From NCBI RefSeq assembly GCF_900108085.1, contig NZ_FNVR01000035.1:1-36436 (forward strand): DNA of 36,436 nt. The letters are read 5' to 3'. A program made the position numbers and the translations under genes. A model generated the notes under the pieces. That model saw only the letters and a program-made list of their open reading frames with translations. It was not told the DNA's origin and did no database searches. This document shows, piece by piece, positions 26,180 through 35,105 of this stretch. Within the stretch, counting starts at the first letter, position 1; every line of letters begins with the position of its first letter. The stretch comes from Algoriphagus boritolerans DSM 17298 = JCM 18970 (lineage in GTDB: Bacteria; Bacteroidota; Bacteroidia; Cytophagales; Cyclobacteriaceae).

Positions 26180-27601
26180 ATGAATAAATTAAACCTGCCT
26201 TATCCATCCTATTTCTTTAGCCTCCTAGTTGTTTTATTTCTTTTTTGCACCCTAGGTTGTGGTAGCAGAGTGTTCCTTGGAAAGAAGGAACCGGAAATCA
26301 AAAAACCAAATATCATTTTCATTTTGACTGACGACCAGCGTTGGGATGCTTTGGGTTTTGCAGGTAATGAAATTATTTATACTCCAAATATGGATAAGTT
26401 GGCAAGGGAAGGGTTGTATTTCAGAAATGCATTTTCGACAACTCCTATCTGTCCTGCCAGCAGGGCTTCGATATTGACAGGCTTGTACGAAAGAACTCAT
26501 GATTTCACCTTTGGAAATCCTCCCCTTGAAGATACCTATATGCTTCAAAGCTACCCAAAGCTTCTGAGGGATGCTGGATATCGTACAGGTTTCGTTGGGA
26601 AATTTGGCATAAAGGTTAATGAAGGGATTGAAGATTCGATGTTTCACGATTCGAAGAAAACATTTTGGCCCTATCTGCGGGAAATAGATGGAAAACAAGT
26701 TCATCTCGCTGATATCAATGGAGACTTGGCCATTGATTTTATCCAATCGAGCAAGGATCAGCCTTTCTGTTTATCCCTTTCCTTTTGGTCGCCACATGCT
26801 GACGATGGGGCGGTTGAACAATATTTCTGGCCGGATTATGTTGATCACTTGTATCAGGACGTAAATATTCCGGTGCCTGAAACAGCGGACCCCGCCTTTT
26901 TTAATGCCTTGCCTGAATTTTTGCAAAACTCCTTGAATAGAGAGCGATGGTATTGGCGCTTTGATACCCCCGAGAAATACCAAAAAATGGTGAAAGGACA
27001 TTATAGAATGATCAGTACCGTTGATAGCGTTTTTGCGAGAATCAGAAATTCACTGGATGAAGCGGGTATTGCTGACAATACGGTCATCATCTTTATGGGG
27101 GATAACGGGTATTTTTTAGGAGAAAAGGGCTATGCCGGCAAATGGCTTTTGCATGAACAATCTATCCGGATTCCAATGATCATTTATGATCCAAGGTCTC
27201 CAAAAAGCCAAGGAAGAACGGTTTCCCTTCCTGTATTGAATGTGGACATTACTCCGACCATTTTATCACTAGCTGGTCTAGAATCACCTGAGGAATACCA
27301 GGGAGAAAGCCTTATTCCCTTCTTTGAAGGTACCCCGGATTTATGGCGAACAGGGATTTATTTGGAACATCGAAATGAAAATAACCCCAAGTTGCTTAAA
27401 ACGGAGGGTTATCGTGATGATGAATATAAATTTATCCGATACGATGACAATGATTACGTCGAGCTATACCATCATAAATCCGATGTAAACGAAACTCGTA
27501 ACCTTGCTCTCGATAAATCTTATCTGGGAAAAGTTAACTATTATGCTCAGGTCTGTGATTCAATAATCCAGAAATTATTGGATGATCGGAAAAGTAAATA
27601 A
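26180..27601 (+). CDS. S1-family sulfatase lipoprotein with CxAxR site
   Basis: A 473-residue S1 sulfatase with lipobox TLGC (Cys27). Motifs are LTDDQRWDALGFAGN (Asp51, Asp52) and ICPASRASILTGLYERTHDF, where the modification site is the Cys-x-Ala-x-Arg variant (Cys91, Arg95). FVGKFGIKVN keeps Lys but has no His in the usual position, a form shared with a known subset of S1 sulfatases. LSFWSPHADDG and GDNGYFLGEKGYAGKWLLHE complete the site. It is the last gene of the run and starts 21 bp after the preceding stop. A terminator-like hairpin begins five bases after its stop. Sugar specificity is not readable. Confidence 0.88.
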   Translation: MNKLNLPYPSYFFSLLVVLFLFCTLGCGSRVFLGKKEPEIKKPNIIFILTDDQRWDALGFAGNEIIYTPNMDKLAREGLYFRNAFSTTPICPASRASILTGLYERTHDFTFGNPPLEDTYMLQSYPKLLRDAGYRTGFVGKFGIKVNEGIEDSMFHDSKKTFWPYLREIDGKQVHLADINGDLAIDFIQSSKDQPFCLSLSFWSPHADDGAVEQYFWPDYVDHLYQDVNIPVPETADPAFFNALPEFLQNSLNRERWYWRFDTPEKYQKMVKGHYRMISTVDSVFARIRNSLDEAGIADNTVIIFMGDNGYFLGEKGYAGKWLLHEQSIRIPMIIYDPRSPKSQGRTVSLPVLNVDITPTILSLAGLESPEEYQGESLIPFFEGTPDLWRTGIYLEHRNENNPKLLKTEGYRDDEYKFIRYDDNDYVELYHHKSDVNETRNLALDKSYLGKVNYYAQVCDSIIQKLLDDRKSK

Positions 27602-27605
27602 GATG

Positions 27606-27627
27606 CAGGCTGAGTGGCCTGTTTTTT
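27606..27627 (+). terminator. Intrinsic terminator after the sulfatase operon
   Basis: CAGGC at 27606-27610 pairs with GCCTG at 27617-27621 across a six-base loop, followed at once by six T residues. A G-T pair could extend the stem by one. The position five bases after the last sulfatase stop supports it, although the stem is short. Confidence 0.55.
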
Positions 27628-27766
27628 ATGTTTTGTGGACTTATGTATTGGTTAAGTATTCAAGCCGCTGTAAACCAGAAAATAAAATTCATTGCTCATC
27701 AACTCAATTTTACCCTGTAGATCGATGTTGGATTTGTCATAAATTATTCATAAAAAGATTCATTAA

Positions 27767-29599
27767 ATGTTCAATCTAATAGTAAGAAAAGCCTTTCTCC
27801 CGTTAGCATTAATGATTGGCGGAGCTGTTTTTGCTCAAAAAAACAAAACAGTGGATGATTTTAAGGATTTTGGTAAAATACCAAAATCATGGAAACAAGT
27901 CGGAGGAATACATGCAGACTGGGAGAGTAATGATTTTTTGTCGACAAGTCCCGGAACGGGAATACTTGTAAATCCACCTAAACCTAATAATGGGCCTCAT
28001 TTGGTTTCCGGATTTGAACATGGAGATATTGAGCTCGAAGTGGAATTTATGATTCCAAAGGGTTCTAATTCTGGAGTTTACCTTCAAGGGCGCTATGAGG
28101 TTCAAATCTTCGATAGCTGGGGAAAGGCAAATCCCAATTCCGGGGATGCAGGAGGAATTTACCAACGGTGGGATGCCGAAAAACGGCAGGGTTTTGAAGG
28201 GAAAGCCCCGAGAATGAACGTCAGTAAAGCTCCTGGTTTGTGGCAACATCTTAAAATTGTCTTTGAAGCGCCTAGATTCAACTCAGAAGGGGTAAAAGTG
28301 AAAAACGCAAAATTTGTGCAGGTCTTCCAAAATGGCGTTCTGATTCAAGAGAATATTGAGGTGACAGGCCCCACTACTTCGGCGATGTTCGAAGATGAAA
28401 AAGAACTGGGCCCTCTTATGATTCAAGGAGACCATGGTCCAATTGCGGTTCGGAATGTCGAGTATAAGCTATTTGGAAATCCCACACCTCAAATAAAGGA
28501 TCTAAGATTTGCCTATTACAAAGGTAAATTCCAGACAGTCGATGAGTTTAAAGGAAAAATTCCCAACGAAACAGGTCAGCTGAACAAAATAACCTGGGAC
28601 TTAGGCCATGGAATCATTGATTTTGCCTATGAATATTCGGGAAATATGGAAATTCCAGTTTCAGGAGAATACACCTTTTCCTTAGCTACTTTTGGAAATT
28701 CCAGTCTTACTGTAAACGGTCAAAATATCTTGGATGATCAGAACGAATCTCCAAGAAGCCAAACGATAAGGTTGGAAAAGGGGGCCACACCCTTCAAATT
28801 GATTTTTTACAAACCCAATTACCCGGGAAGAAGACCTCAGCTAGGTTTCTTTGTTGAAGGTCCTGGAATCAAAAGAAGTTCTTTGCATGATCCAAACTCC
28901 TACGTAGAACATGTTATCCAAAAACCGCTTTATGTAGAGGTCCTGGACGACCCCTTGATTTTAAGGGGTTTTTTGAAACATGCAGATCAAGTGAGGACTC
29001 ACACGGTAAGTGTAGGAGAATCCTCTGGTGCAAATTTTGTCTATGATCTCCAACTTGGGTCCCCATTGGGCATTTGGAGGGGAGGGTTTCTGGATACCGC
29101 ACCAATGTGGAGGCAACGAGGCGAATCACAATTGATGCTCCCCAATGGTGCTTTGGTCGAATTGGTGGCCGGTCCTACCATTGCTGAACTTGATTCTCGA
29201 AACACTCCTTGGCCAGACACTTTGAACAGTGATTTGCACCATATACAGGGATATTTTTTAAACAGGGATCGTAGGCCCACTTTCAAGTATGTTTTTGACC
29301 AAGTTGCAGTGGAAGATTTCTTTGAGACTGAGCTGGAGGGGAAGATCCTGACCCGAACCATAAGCTATAGAAACGTCAAACAATCGTCACATTTTTGGGC
29401 AAGGATAACTGCTGCCGAAAGTATAGTGGATTCTGGAGATGGAGTTTACCTAATAAATCAAGGAGAATATTATGTGAAGTTAGCTGACGGGATATCTTCA
29501 AATGCACTGCTACGAAATTCTCCTTTGGGTCAAGAACTACTGATACCACTTTCAAAAGAGGATGAAAAAAGTACAATCAAATACAGTCTGATCTATTGA
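27767..29599 (+). CDS. Secreted DUF1080 (3-keto-disaccharide hydrolase-like) and PA14 protein
   Basis: A 610-residue secreted protein; the signal peptide is cleaved about VFA, then Q. Residues about 50-236 form a DUF1080 domain, a concanavalin-like fold now linked to hydrolysis of 3-keto-glycosides (GSNSGVYLQGRYEVQIFDS, GPLMIQGDHGPIAVRNVEY). Residues about 245-375 look like a PA14 carbohydrate-binding domain (VSGEYTFSLATFGNSSLTVN, FFVEGPG). Residues about 385-608 are not a domain I can name. They contain LGIWRGGFLDTAPMWRQRGE and DRRPTFKYVFDQVAVEDFFE, a pattern I recall from large secreted heme- or PQQ-type dehydrogenase proteins. The propeller-cupredoxin gene begins 55 bp later. A role in oxidative or keto-sugar glycan processing is inferred. 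Confidence 0.78.
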   Translation: MFNLIVRKAFLPLALMIGGAVFAQKNKTVDDFKDFGKIPKSWKQVGGIHADWESNDFLSTSPGTGILVNPPKPNNGPHLVSGFEHGDIELEVEFMIPKGSNSGVYLQGRYEVQIFDSWGKANPNSGDAGGIYQRWDAEKRQGFEGKAPRMNVSKAPGLWQHLKIVFEAPRFNSEGVKVKNAKFVQVFQNGVLIQENIEVTGPTTSAMFEDEKELGPLMIQGDHGPIAVRNVEYKLFGNPTPQIKDLRFAYYKGKFQTVDEFKGKIPNETGQLNKITWDLGHGIIDFAYEYSGNMEIPVSGEYTFSLATFGNSSLTVNGQNILDDQNESPRSQTIRLEKGATPFKLIFYKPNYPGRRPQLGFFVEGPGIKRSSLHDPNSYVEHVIQKPLYVEVLDDPLILRGFLKHADQVRTHTVSVGESSGANFVYDLQLGSPLGIWRGGFLDTAPMWRQRGESQLMLPNGALVELVAGPTIAELDSRNTPWPDTLNSDLHHIQGYFLNRDRRPTFKYVFDQVAVEDFFETELEGKILTRTISYRNVKQSSHFWARITAAESIVDSGDGVYLINQGEYYVKLADGISSNALLRNSPLGQELLIPLSKEDEKSTIKYSLIY

Positions 29600-29654
29600 T
29601 TTGCCGATACATCCCCTAAAAATTTATAATTCCTACTAAAAGGTAAAAAATATC

Positions 29655-31772
29655 ATGAAAATATTAGTAAATAACCTGTTTATCAAGCAAAAAAACGTGG
29701 ATTTATTCCTTTCAAAATCAAAAGTCAACGTTTTTTTTGGATGGGTGATAATTGCTGGGTTTATCTTCAGTTCAGGCACTTTGAATGGGCAAAGCAATTC
29801 TAATGGAGAGCAGAAGGTCCTCAATGCCAAAGAACAGGATTACTATTCGATTGTAGATATACCCATTCCAGACGGAATTGAACTTGAGGTTGGTGGGTTG
29901 GCCATTACTCCAGATGGAAGTTTGGGGGTTTCAACTCGAAGAGGTGAGGTGTGGATCATAGAGAATCCCTATATGGAGGGAACCCGGATTCCACATTTCA
30001 ATAGATTCGCTTATGGTTTGCATGAACCACTTGGACTGGCTTTTCATAAAGGAAGTTTTTACTCCACCCAAAGATCGGAAATCACCAAACTGACCGATAT
30101 TAATGCCGATGGAAGAGCCGATGCCTATGAAACGGTGGTTTCCTGGCCATTGTCGGGAAATTACCACGAATATTCCTACGGTCCCTTGTTTACCCCGGGA
30201 GGAGACATGCTGATCACTTTAAATTTGGGATGGATAGGTCATGGTGCAAGTTTAGCGAAATGGCGAGGTTGGATGATGAGAGTTTCCCCTGATGGAAAAA
30301 TGATTCCTATTGCATCAGGTATGAGATCACCTGCTGGATTTGGCTACAATGCAGAAGGGGATGTATTTTATGGGGAAAATCAAGGAGATTGGGTCGGTTC
30401 AGGTAGAATTACGCATGTAGCGTTGGGCGACTTTGTGGGAAATCCAGAAGGATTGAAATGGAGTCATTTGGAAGGCTCGCCAGTTAAATTGAAGCCAGAG
30501 GATATACCTGATACTGGCGAACCTATGTCAAAGGTTGCCGCTGATATTCCAGGGTTTAAGACCCCGGCAGTTTGGCTTCCACATGGGCTTATGGGAATAT
30601 CTACTTCCGATATTCTCTTAGAAAAAACTGATGGAAGATTTGGCCCTTTTTCAGGACAGCTTTTTGTGGGAGATCAAGGGCACAGCAAGATTTTCCGAGT
30701 TTACCTTGAAAAGGTCAACGATGTTTATCAGGGTGCTGCATTCCCATTCAGAGAGGGTTTTTCATCCGGAATATTAAGAATGGTTTGGGGAAACGATGGG
30801 TCCATGTTTGTGGGCATGACGAGCAGAGGATGGGGCTCCACAGGTAAGGCTCCTTTTGGTTTACAACGATTGATATGGACAGGTAAAGTACCTTTTGAAA
30901 TCAAATCAATCAATGCCCGGCCGGATGGATTTGAATTGGAATTTACCTTGCCCGTAGAAAAATCGGCCGCCGAAGATTTGGCATCTTACAAAACATCCAA
31001 TTTCAACTATAAATACCATCATGAATACGGTAGCCCGGTCATAGAACTGGAGGAGTTATCGGTTAAAAGCGCCATTGTTTCCGAAAATGGACTAAAAGTT
31101 AGGTTGGTTGTAGACGGTTTGAAGGAGGGGTATATTCATGAAATCACGGCTACCGGCATCAAATCAAAAGAAGGGATGGACTTGCTGCATGCTACAGGAT
31201 ACTATACCCTGAATCAAATTCCGAAAGGTGAAAAAGTAAATCTTTCTACACTTGTGAAGACTTCATCAGGCACTCACCAAGGAGTTCATCATGACAATGT
31301 TTCATCGGAGAATTTGCCAACATCAGCTAGTACTAAGGTAACACCAACTAAAAGTTCCCCAAAGAGAATAATTGAAATGCCTTCAACTTGGAAAAATGGT
31401 CCGGACCAAAGCATTTCCATTGGCACAAAACCCGGATTGAAATACGATTTGGAGTTGATCGAAGTGAAAGCAGGCAGCAAGGTAAAAATCACTTTCAACA
31501 ACAACGATGATATGTTACACAACTTGGTAATCGTAAAGCCCACTACTGCCATTCAGGTAGGTGAAGATGCCTTGAAGTTGGGATTGGAAGGATCTCAAAA
31601 AAACTACATTCCCAATTCCCCAAATGTGTTGTTTCATACCAATATACTGGCTCCGGAAACCTCCGAGTCCATCTATTTTGAAGTTCCTGCTGTACCGGGT
31701 GATTACAGCTTTGTATGTACCTTTCCGGGACATGCCTATGTGATGCAGGGAATTATGAGAGTAGTAAAATAG
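29655..31772 (+). CDS. Secreted dehydrogenase-like beta-propeller fused to an azurin-like copper domain
   Basis: A 705-residue secreted protein with a long N-region and signal peptide ending about TLNGQ. Residues about 65-420 resemble the beta-propeller of soluble sugar/sorbosone or PQQ-type dehydrogenases (GGLAITPDGSLGVSTRRGEV, LHEPLGLAFHKG, DINADGRADAYETV, GMRSPAGFGYNAEGDVFYGE, FVGDQGHSKIFRV). A linker region about 430-580 follows. Residues about 590-705 are a blue-copper domain with a complete type 1 site: His622 (DDMLHNLVIV), Cys688 and His693 (FVCTFPGH) and Met697 (AYVMQG), the azurin/auracyanin spacing. The fusion suggests that electrons from sugar oxidation pass to copper. Whether the propeller binds PQQ is not shown. 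It probably shares a transcript with the upstream DUF1080 gene. Confidence 0.83.
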   Translation: MKILVNNLFIKQKNVDLFLSKSKVNVFFGWVIIAGFIFSSGTLNGQSNSNGEQKVLNAKEQDYYSIVDIPIPDGIELEVGGLAITPDGSLGVSTRRGEVWIIENPYMEGTRIPHFNRFAYGLHEPLGLAFHKGSFYSTQRSEITKLTDINADGRADAYETVVSWPLSGNYHEYSYGPLFTPGGDMLITLNLGWIGHGASLAKWRGWMMRVSPDGKMIPIASGMRSPAGFGYNAEGDVFYGENQGDWVGSGRITHVALGDFVGNPEGLKWSHLEGSPVKLKPEDIPDTGEPMSKVAADIPGFKTPAVWLPHGLMGISTSDILLEKTDGRFGPFSGQLFVGDQGHSKIFRVYLEKVNDVYQGAAFPFREGFSSGILRMVWGNDGSMFVGMTSRGWGSTGKAPFGLQRLIWTGKVPFEIKSINARPDGFELEFTLPVEKSAAEDLASYKTSNFNYKYHHEYGSPVIELEELSVKSAIVSENGLKVRLVVDGLKEGYIHEITATGIKSKEGMDLLHATGYYTLNQIPKGEKVNLSTLVKTSSGTHQGVHHDNVSSENLPTSASTKVTPTKSSPKRIIEMPSTWKNGPDQSISIGTKPGLKYDLELIEVKAGSKVKITFNNNDDMLHNLVIVKPTTAIQVGEDALKLGLEGSQKNYIPNSPNVLFHTNILAPETSESIYFEVPAVPGDYSFVCTFPGHAYVMQGIMRVVK

Positions 31773-32048
31773 TAGAGGAGGGAATTCTTCAATAAACAAT
31801 TTTTGAATAGGCACTATTCTGCCAATAAGCCTATCGTCTTTGGATATCGGCTGGGAAGCCTGCCTATCCTAAGGCAAGACCGACACTTCGACAAGCCCAG
31901 TACTGGTGACCGGAGATTGAAATATTCCAAAATTCAGCGTTTAGGAGATTTTTCCAACGAAAAACAGATTACCAATACGACTTCGGATATACAAGTAAAA
32001 GAAAATTAATCAACGGGCTGATTTCACTATATTCAAGTTTATTACTCG

Positions 32049-34226
32049 ATGAAAATGAACATAAAATCTAACAGCACTCTTTTTAAATCCACCATACTGC
32101 TGGTGCTACTTATCCTGTTTTGTCCTACCGGACACGCACAAACCACCCTGATTTCAGAGATGGATCAGTTGAAATGGGAAAAGGTAATGCCGGGCATTTG
32201 GAAGGCAAGTGTTGGATCAATGGGATTAAACCCCATGGATTATGCCAATTCACCCAAAACAGATGCGATCAATGAGTTGGGAGATGCTCCATTTCCATTT
32301 GCTCAAGAGGCAAGTCGTAGTCTTCTAACTTCAAATCGAGCAAGTGTAAGGTTGCCTTTGGATGAATCAGAGCAAATCTATGGCTTGGGATTGGAGTTTG
32401 AAGGGATCAACAGACGCAGTGAGGTTTATTCCCTTAAAGTAGATCATTATGGAGATATAAAAGGACAAACCCATGCACCTGTGCCATTTTATATCTCAAA
32501 TAAGGGGTATGGGGTTTTAATTAATTCGGCCCAACGTGTAAAAATTCATGTGGGAGTGAGCAACAGAAAAGACAGCAATCTCCCTGAACGCATAGATCGG
32601 ACAACAGGAAAAAATTGGGCTGCACGTCCCTTGTCTGATGCAGTGGAAGCAAGTGTCGAAGGAGGCGGAATGGAAATATTTGTGTTTTCCGGAGAAACAA
32701 CCCTCGAAATAGTCCAGCGATATAATCTATTTTTTGGAGGTGGAATCATCCCTCCCAAATGGGGCTTGGGATTCTGGCACAGAATGCACACCCAAAGCAG
32801 GGACAAGGATATTTTGAAAGAAATTGAGGATTTTGAAGCAAACAACTTCCCTTTGGATGTCATAGGACTTGAACCAGGATGGCAGAGTTTTGCATACCCC
32901 TGTTCTTTCGATTGGGACAAAACTCGCTTTCCTGACCCCAAAAACTTTGTTCAAACTTTAGATAAAAAGGGAATAAAAGTAAATCTGTGGGAGAATCCTT
33001 ATGTGGCGCCCGTTTCAACCATGTATAATGACATCAGCCCATATACAGGCAGCCATACAGTTTGGCTAGGGGAAGTTCCAGATTACACTATTCCCGAAGC
33101 CCAAAAAGTGCTTCTGAACCATCACCAAAAACATCATCTGGACATTGGAGTGAGCGGGTATAAATTTGATGAGGTGGATGGCTATGATGTTTGGTTATGG
33201 CCTGATCATGCCACATTTCCTTCTGGCAATGACGCAGTGGAAATCAGACAACTCTATGGCATGATGATGATGGATATGTTTGACCGTCATTTTAAGGAGC
33301 AAAATCAGCGAACTTACAACCTGATCAGATCAGCTTATATAGGAGCAAGTAATCACAACTTTGTATTGTACAGTGATTATTATGATCACAAAGGCTACGT
33401 GACTGCTTTGGCCAACTCTTCCTTGTCAGGACTTCTTTGGACTCCCGAAATCCGAAGTGCTGATTCTGCTGAGGAGTGGATCCGCCGATTTCAATCGGTT
33501 AGTTTTTCTCCACTCATGATGCTAAATGCTTGGTATTCAAGTAAAAAACCATGGAGTTTTCCTGAGGTAACGGACATGGTGAGAAATACCATTGAACTGA
33601 GAATGAAACTCCTACCCTATCTCTATACAGCTTTTTACGAATACAATCAAAAGGGTATTCCACCATTCAGAGCGATGGTATTGGAAACCGGATACGACTC
33701 TCAGGAGAAATTAGAAGGAAGCGAACTGGATGATGCAAAAAATCCATACGCGGAGCAAAAAAGGCTGGAAGTCACAGATCAATACATGATGGGTCCTTCC
33801 ATTCTGGTAGCCCCTGTATTTACAGGACAAAAGGAGCGCAAAGTTGTCCTTCCAATAGGCAATTGGTTCAATTTCTACAACGGAGAATATGCTGGCAATG
33901 GTGAGACGATAACTATAAAGACCAAACTGGAGGAAATACCTCTTTTTGTGAAAGATGGAGGAATTATTCCTATGCTAACAACAGTTGACAAAAACGACTC
34001 AGATCAAACTTTGGAAGTTAGACATTACGGCACCAAGGAAAACACCTATTTATTGTACAATGATGACGGTATCAGCTATGACTATGAGCGTGACAAGTAT
34101 TCTCTGACAGAACTCAAATCGTCCAAAAACACGAAAGGTGAATTAACGGGAAGCTTTAACTCCTTGAAAGAAAACAATTATAGCTACAGCAATATCGTCT
34201 GGCGATGGATGACGATGCAGCATTAA
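32049..34226 (+). CDS. Secreted GH31-family alpha-glycosidase
   Basis: A 725-residue GH31 enzyme; characterised members include alpha-glucosidases, alpha-xylosidases, alpha-galactosidases and sulfoquinovosidases. A signal peptide ends about GHAQ. The N-terminal beta domain has SEQIYGLGLEFEGINRRSEV. The barrel opens with PPKWGLGFWHRM and has DVIGLEPGWQSFAYP. The likely nucleophile is Asp374 in GYKFDEVDGYDVW, and the likely acid/base is Asp443 in VLYSDYYDHKGY about 70 residues later. The C-terminal sheet domains run from APVFTGQKERKVVLPIGNWF to the end, IVWRWMTMQH, a usual GH31 terminus. It is separated from the upstream gene by 276 bp, so it may have its own promoter. It would remove alpha-linked side residues; the exact sugar is not decided. 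Confidence 0.85.
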   Translation: MKMNIKSNSTLFKSTILLVLLILFCPTGHAQTTLISEMDQLKWEKVMPGIWKASVGSMGLNPMDYANSPKTDAINELGDAPFPFAQEASRSLLTSNRASVRLPLDESEQIYGLGLEFEGINRRSEVYSLKVDHYGDIKGQTHAPVPFYISNKGYGVLINSAQRVKIHVGVSNRKDSNLPERIDRTTGKNWAARPLSDAVEASVEGGGMEIFVFSGETTLEIVQRYNLFFGGGIIPPKWGLGFWHRMHTQSRDKDILKEIEDFEANNFPLDVIGLEPGWQSFAYPCSFDWDKTRFPDPKNFVQTLDKKGIKVNLWENPYVAPVSTMYNDISPYTGSHTVWLGEVPDYTIPEAQKVLLNHHQKHHLDIGVSGYKFDEVDGYDVWLWPDHATFPSGNDAVEIRQLYGMMMMDMFDRHFKEQNQRTYNLIRSAYIGASNHNFVLYSDYYDHKGYVTALANSSLSGLLWTPEIRSADSAEEWIRRFQSVSFSPLMMLNAWYSSKKPWSFPEVTDMVRNTIELRMKLLPYLYTAFYEYNQKGIPPFRAMVLETGYDSQEKLEGSELDDAKNPYAEQKRLEVTDQYMMGPSILVAPVFTGQKERKVVLPIGNWFNFYNGEYAGNGETITIKTKLEEIPLFVKDGGIIPMLTTVDKNDSDQTLEVRHYGTKENTYLLYNDDGISYDYERDKYSLTELKSSKNTKGELTGSFNSLKENNYSYSNIVWRWMTMQH

Positions 34227-34296
34227 CTCTATAGTGAGGATTCCGGGCAGTAATCTTGGCGGTTGAACTGAGAGATTTTTAAACCATTTAGAAAAT

Positions 34297-34540
34297 TTAA
34301 GGTTTTGGGTTTTCATTAATCCAACTTCTATAAGCAACAAAATAACTTCTGGAAGAGGATGGAAGCTTGGTTTGGCTTAAGGAGAAATCCATTTCTTGAA
34401 AGTGAAAATCCTCTAGTTGAAGCTGGAGGGAATTTATTTGTCCTGTAAGCCATGAATCGGAATGCGGCTTTAGCCCATTCCGATTCATTCCATCCCAAAA
34501 AGCCCCCCGTTTTAATTGGGCTTTAGCCCAAAATTGCATA
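34297..34540 (-). repeat. Structured intergenic repeat with GGGCTTTAGCCC hairpins
   Basis: After the GH31 gene the sequence carries a 13-bp stem (34452-34464 with 34476-34488) around an 11-base loop that is itself the inverted repeat GGCTTTAGCC. A second hairpin, TTGGGCT-TT-AGCCCAA, lies close by at 34516-34531. The minus strand reads as an 80-codon open frame containing GLKPHSDSWLTGQINSLQLQ. I recall similar strings as spurious translations of a dispersed Bacteroidota intergenic repeat, so I do not call it a gene. The hairpins could also serve as bidirectional transcription barriers between GH31 and the regulator. Confidence 0.5.
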
Positions 34541-34653
34541 CTATTTATTACCCTAGCATCTCTTATAAAAATGCTTCTGTGTCAGCCTAGCCTCGATTTC
34601 TTTCGCCGTCTTTGTTATAGAAAGTCCTCCAGGTGATAATCTCACCCCATACC

Positions 34654-34881
34654 GACCCACCATTTCGGAGTAAACTGACCCACCCTTTCGGTGATCTTTT
34701 CTGGTTTCTTTTGAGCGACTAACTCAAAAGAACCATGGCAGCAAAAAGCAAAACAATGCAACTATTTCGATTTCTGATATTCTTCCATCCATGGTGTCGT
34801 GGCATATTCTTCCTATTCTCAAGGAGGCAGCACAATGCGAACTTGAGGGACCTCTCATTACAGGTCCGATCACATCATTAA
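34654..34881 (+). mobile_element. IS21-like end remnant with start of istA
   Basis: Two near-identical direct repeats, GACCCACCATTTCGG at 34654-34668 and GACCCACCCTTTCGG at 34677-34691, resemble the multiple terminal repeats of IS21-family ends. Forty-three bases on, ATG 34735 opens a frame beginning MAAKSKTMQLFRFL, like the start of IstA, but the next codons do not continue an IstA helix-turn-helix and the frame stops at 34881. I read it as the left end of a lost IS21-type element joined to unrelated sequence. The remaining sequence up to 35105 is AT-rich and shows nothing else. Confidence 0.4.
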
Positions 34882-35105
34882 AAATACTTAAGTAATTCAT
34901 GTGTTTTTTTTAATGTAACCTAAATAAATTTAATGTGAAATGGTCTTTTCTCAGTATCAAATTTTACCAGATATGTGTGCTATCTTAACAATACTTGATT
35001 TCTTTTTTTTTCAGTATTGCTTAATACGGTCGATAATGCTAGATTAATAGTGTATTATTTTACCTGAACGGTTCTATTTATTTGTGAAACTTAACTTCCA
35101 TTCAT

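Noticed and set aside
31803..32009. 68-codon open frame between the propeller protein and GH31
   Set aside because: It uses a TTG start, has no signal or domain, and contains a CTTCGACAAGCCCAGTACTG string typical of intergenic repeats.
34297..34539. 80-codon minus-strand open frame
   Set aside because: It coincides with the hairpin repeat; the peptide looks like a translated repeat.
35000..35105. Bacteroidota-type promoter before the AraC-type gene
   Set aside because: TTTATTTG near 35077 is close to the -7 consensus, but no matching -33 element is visible at the right distance.
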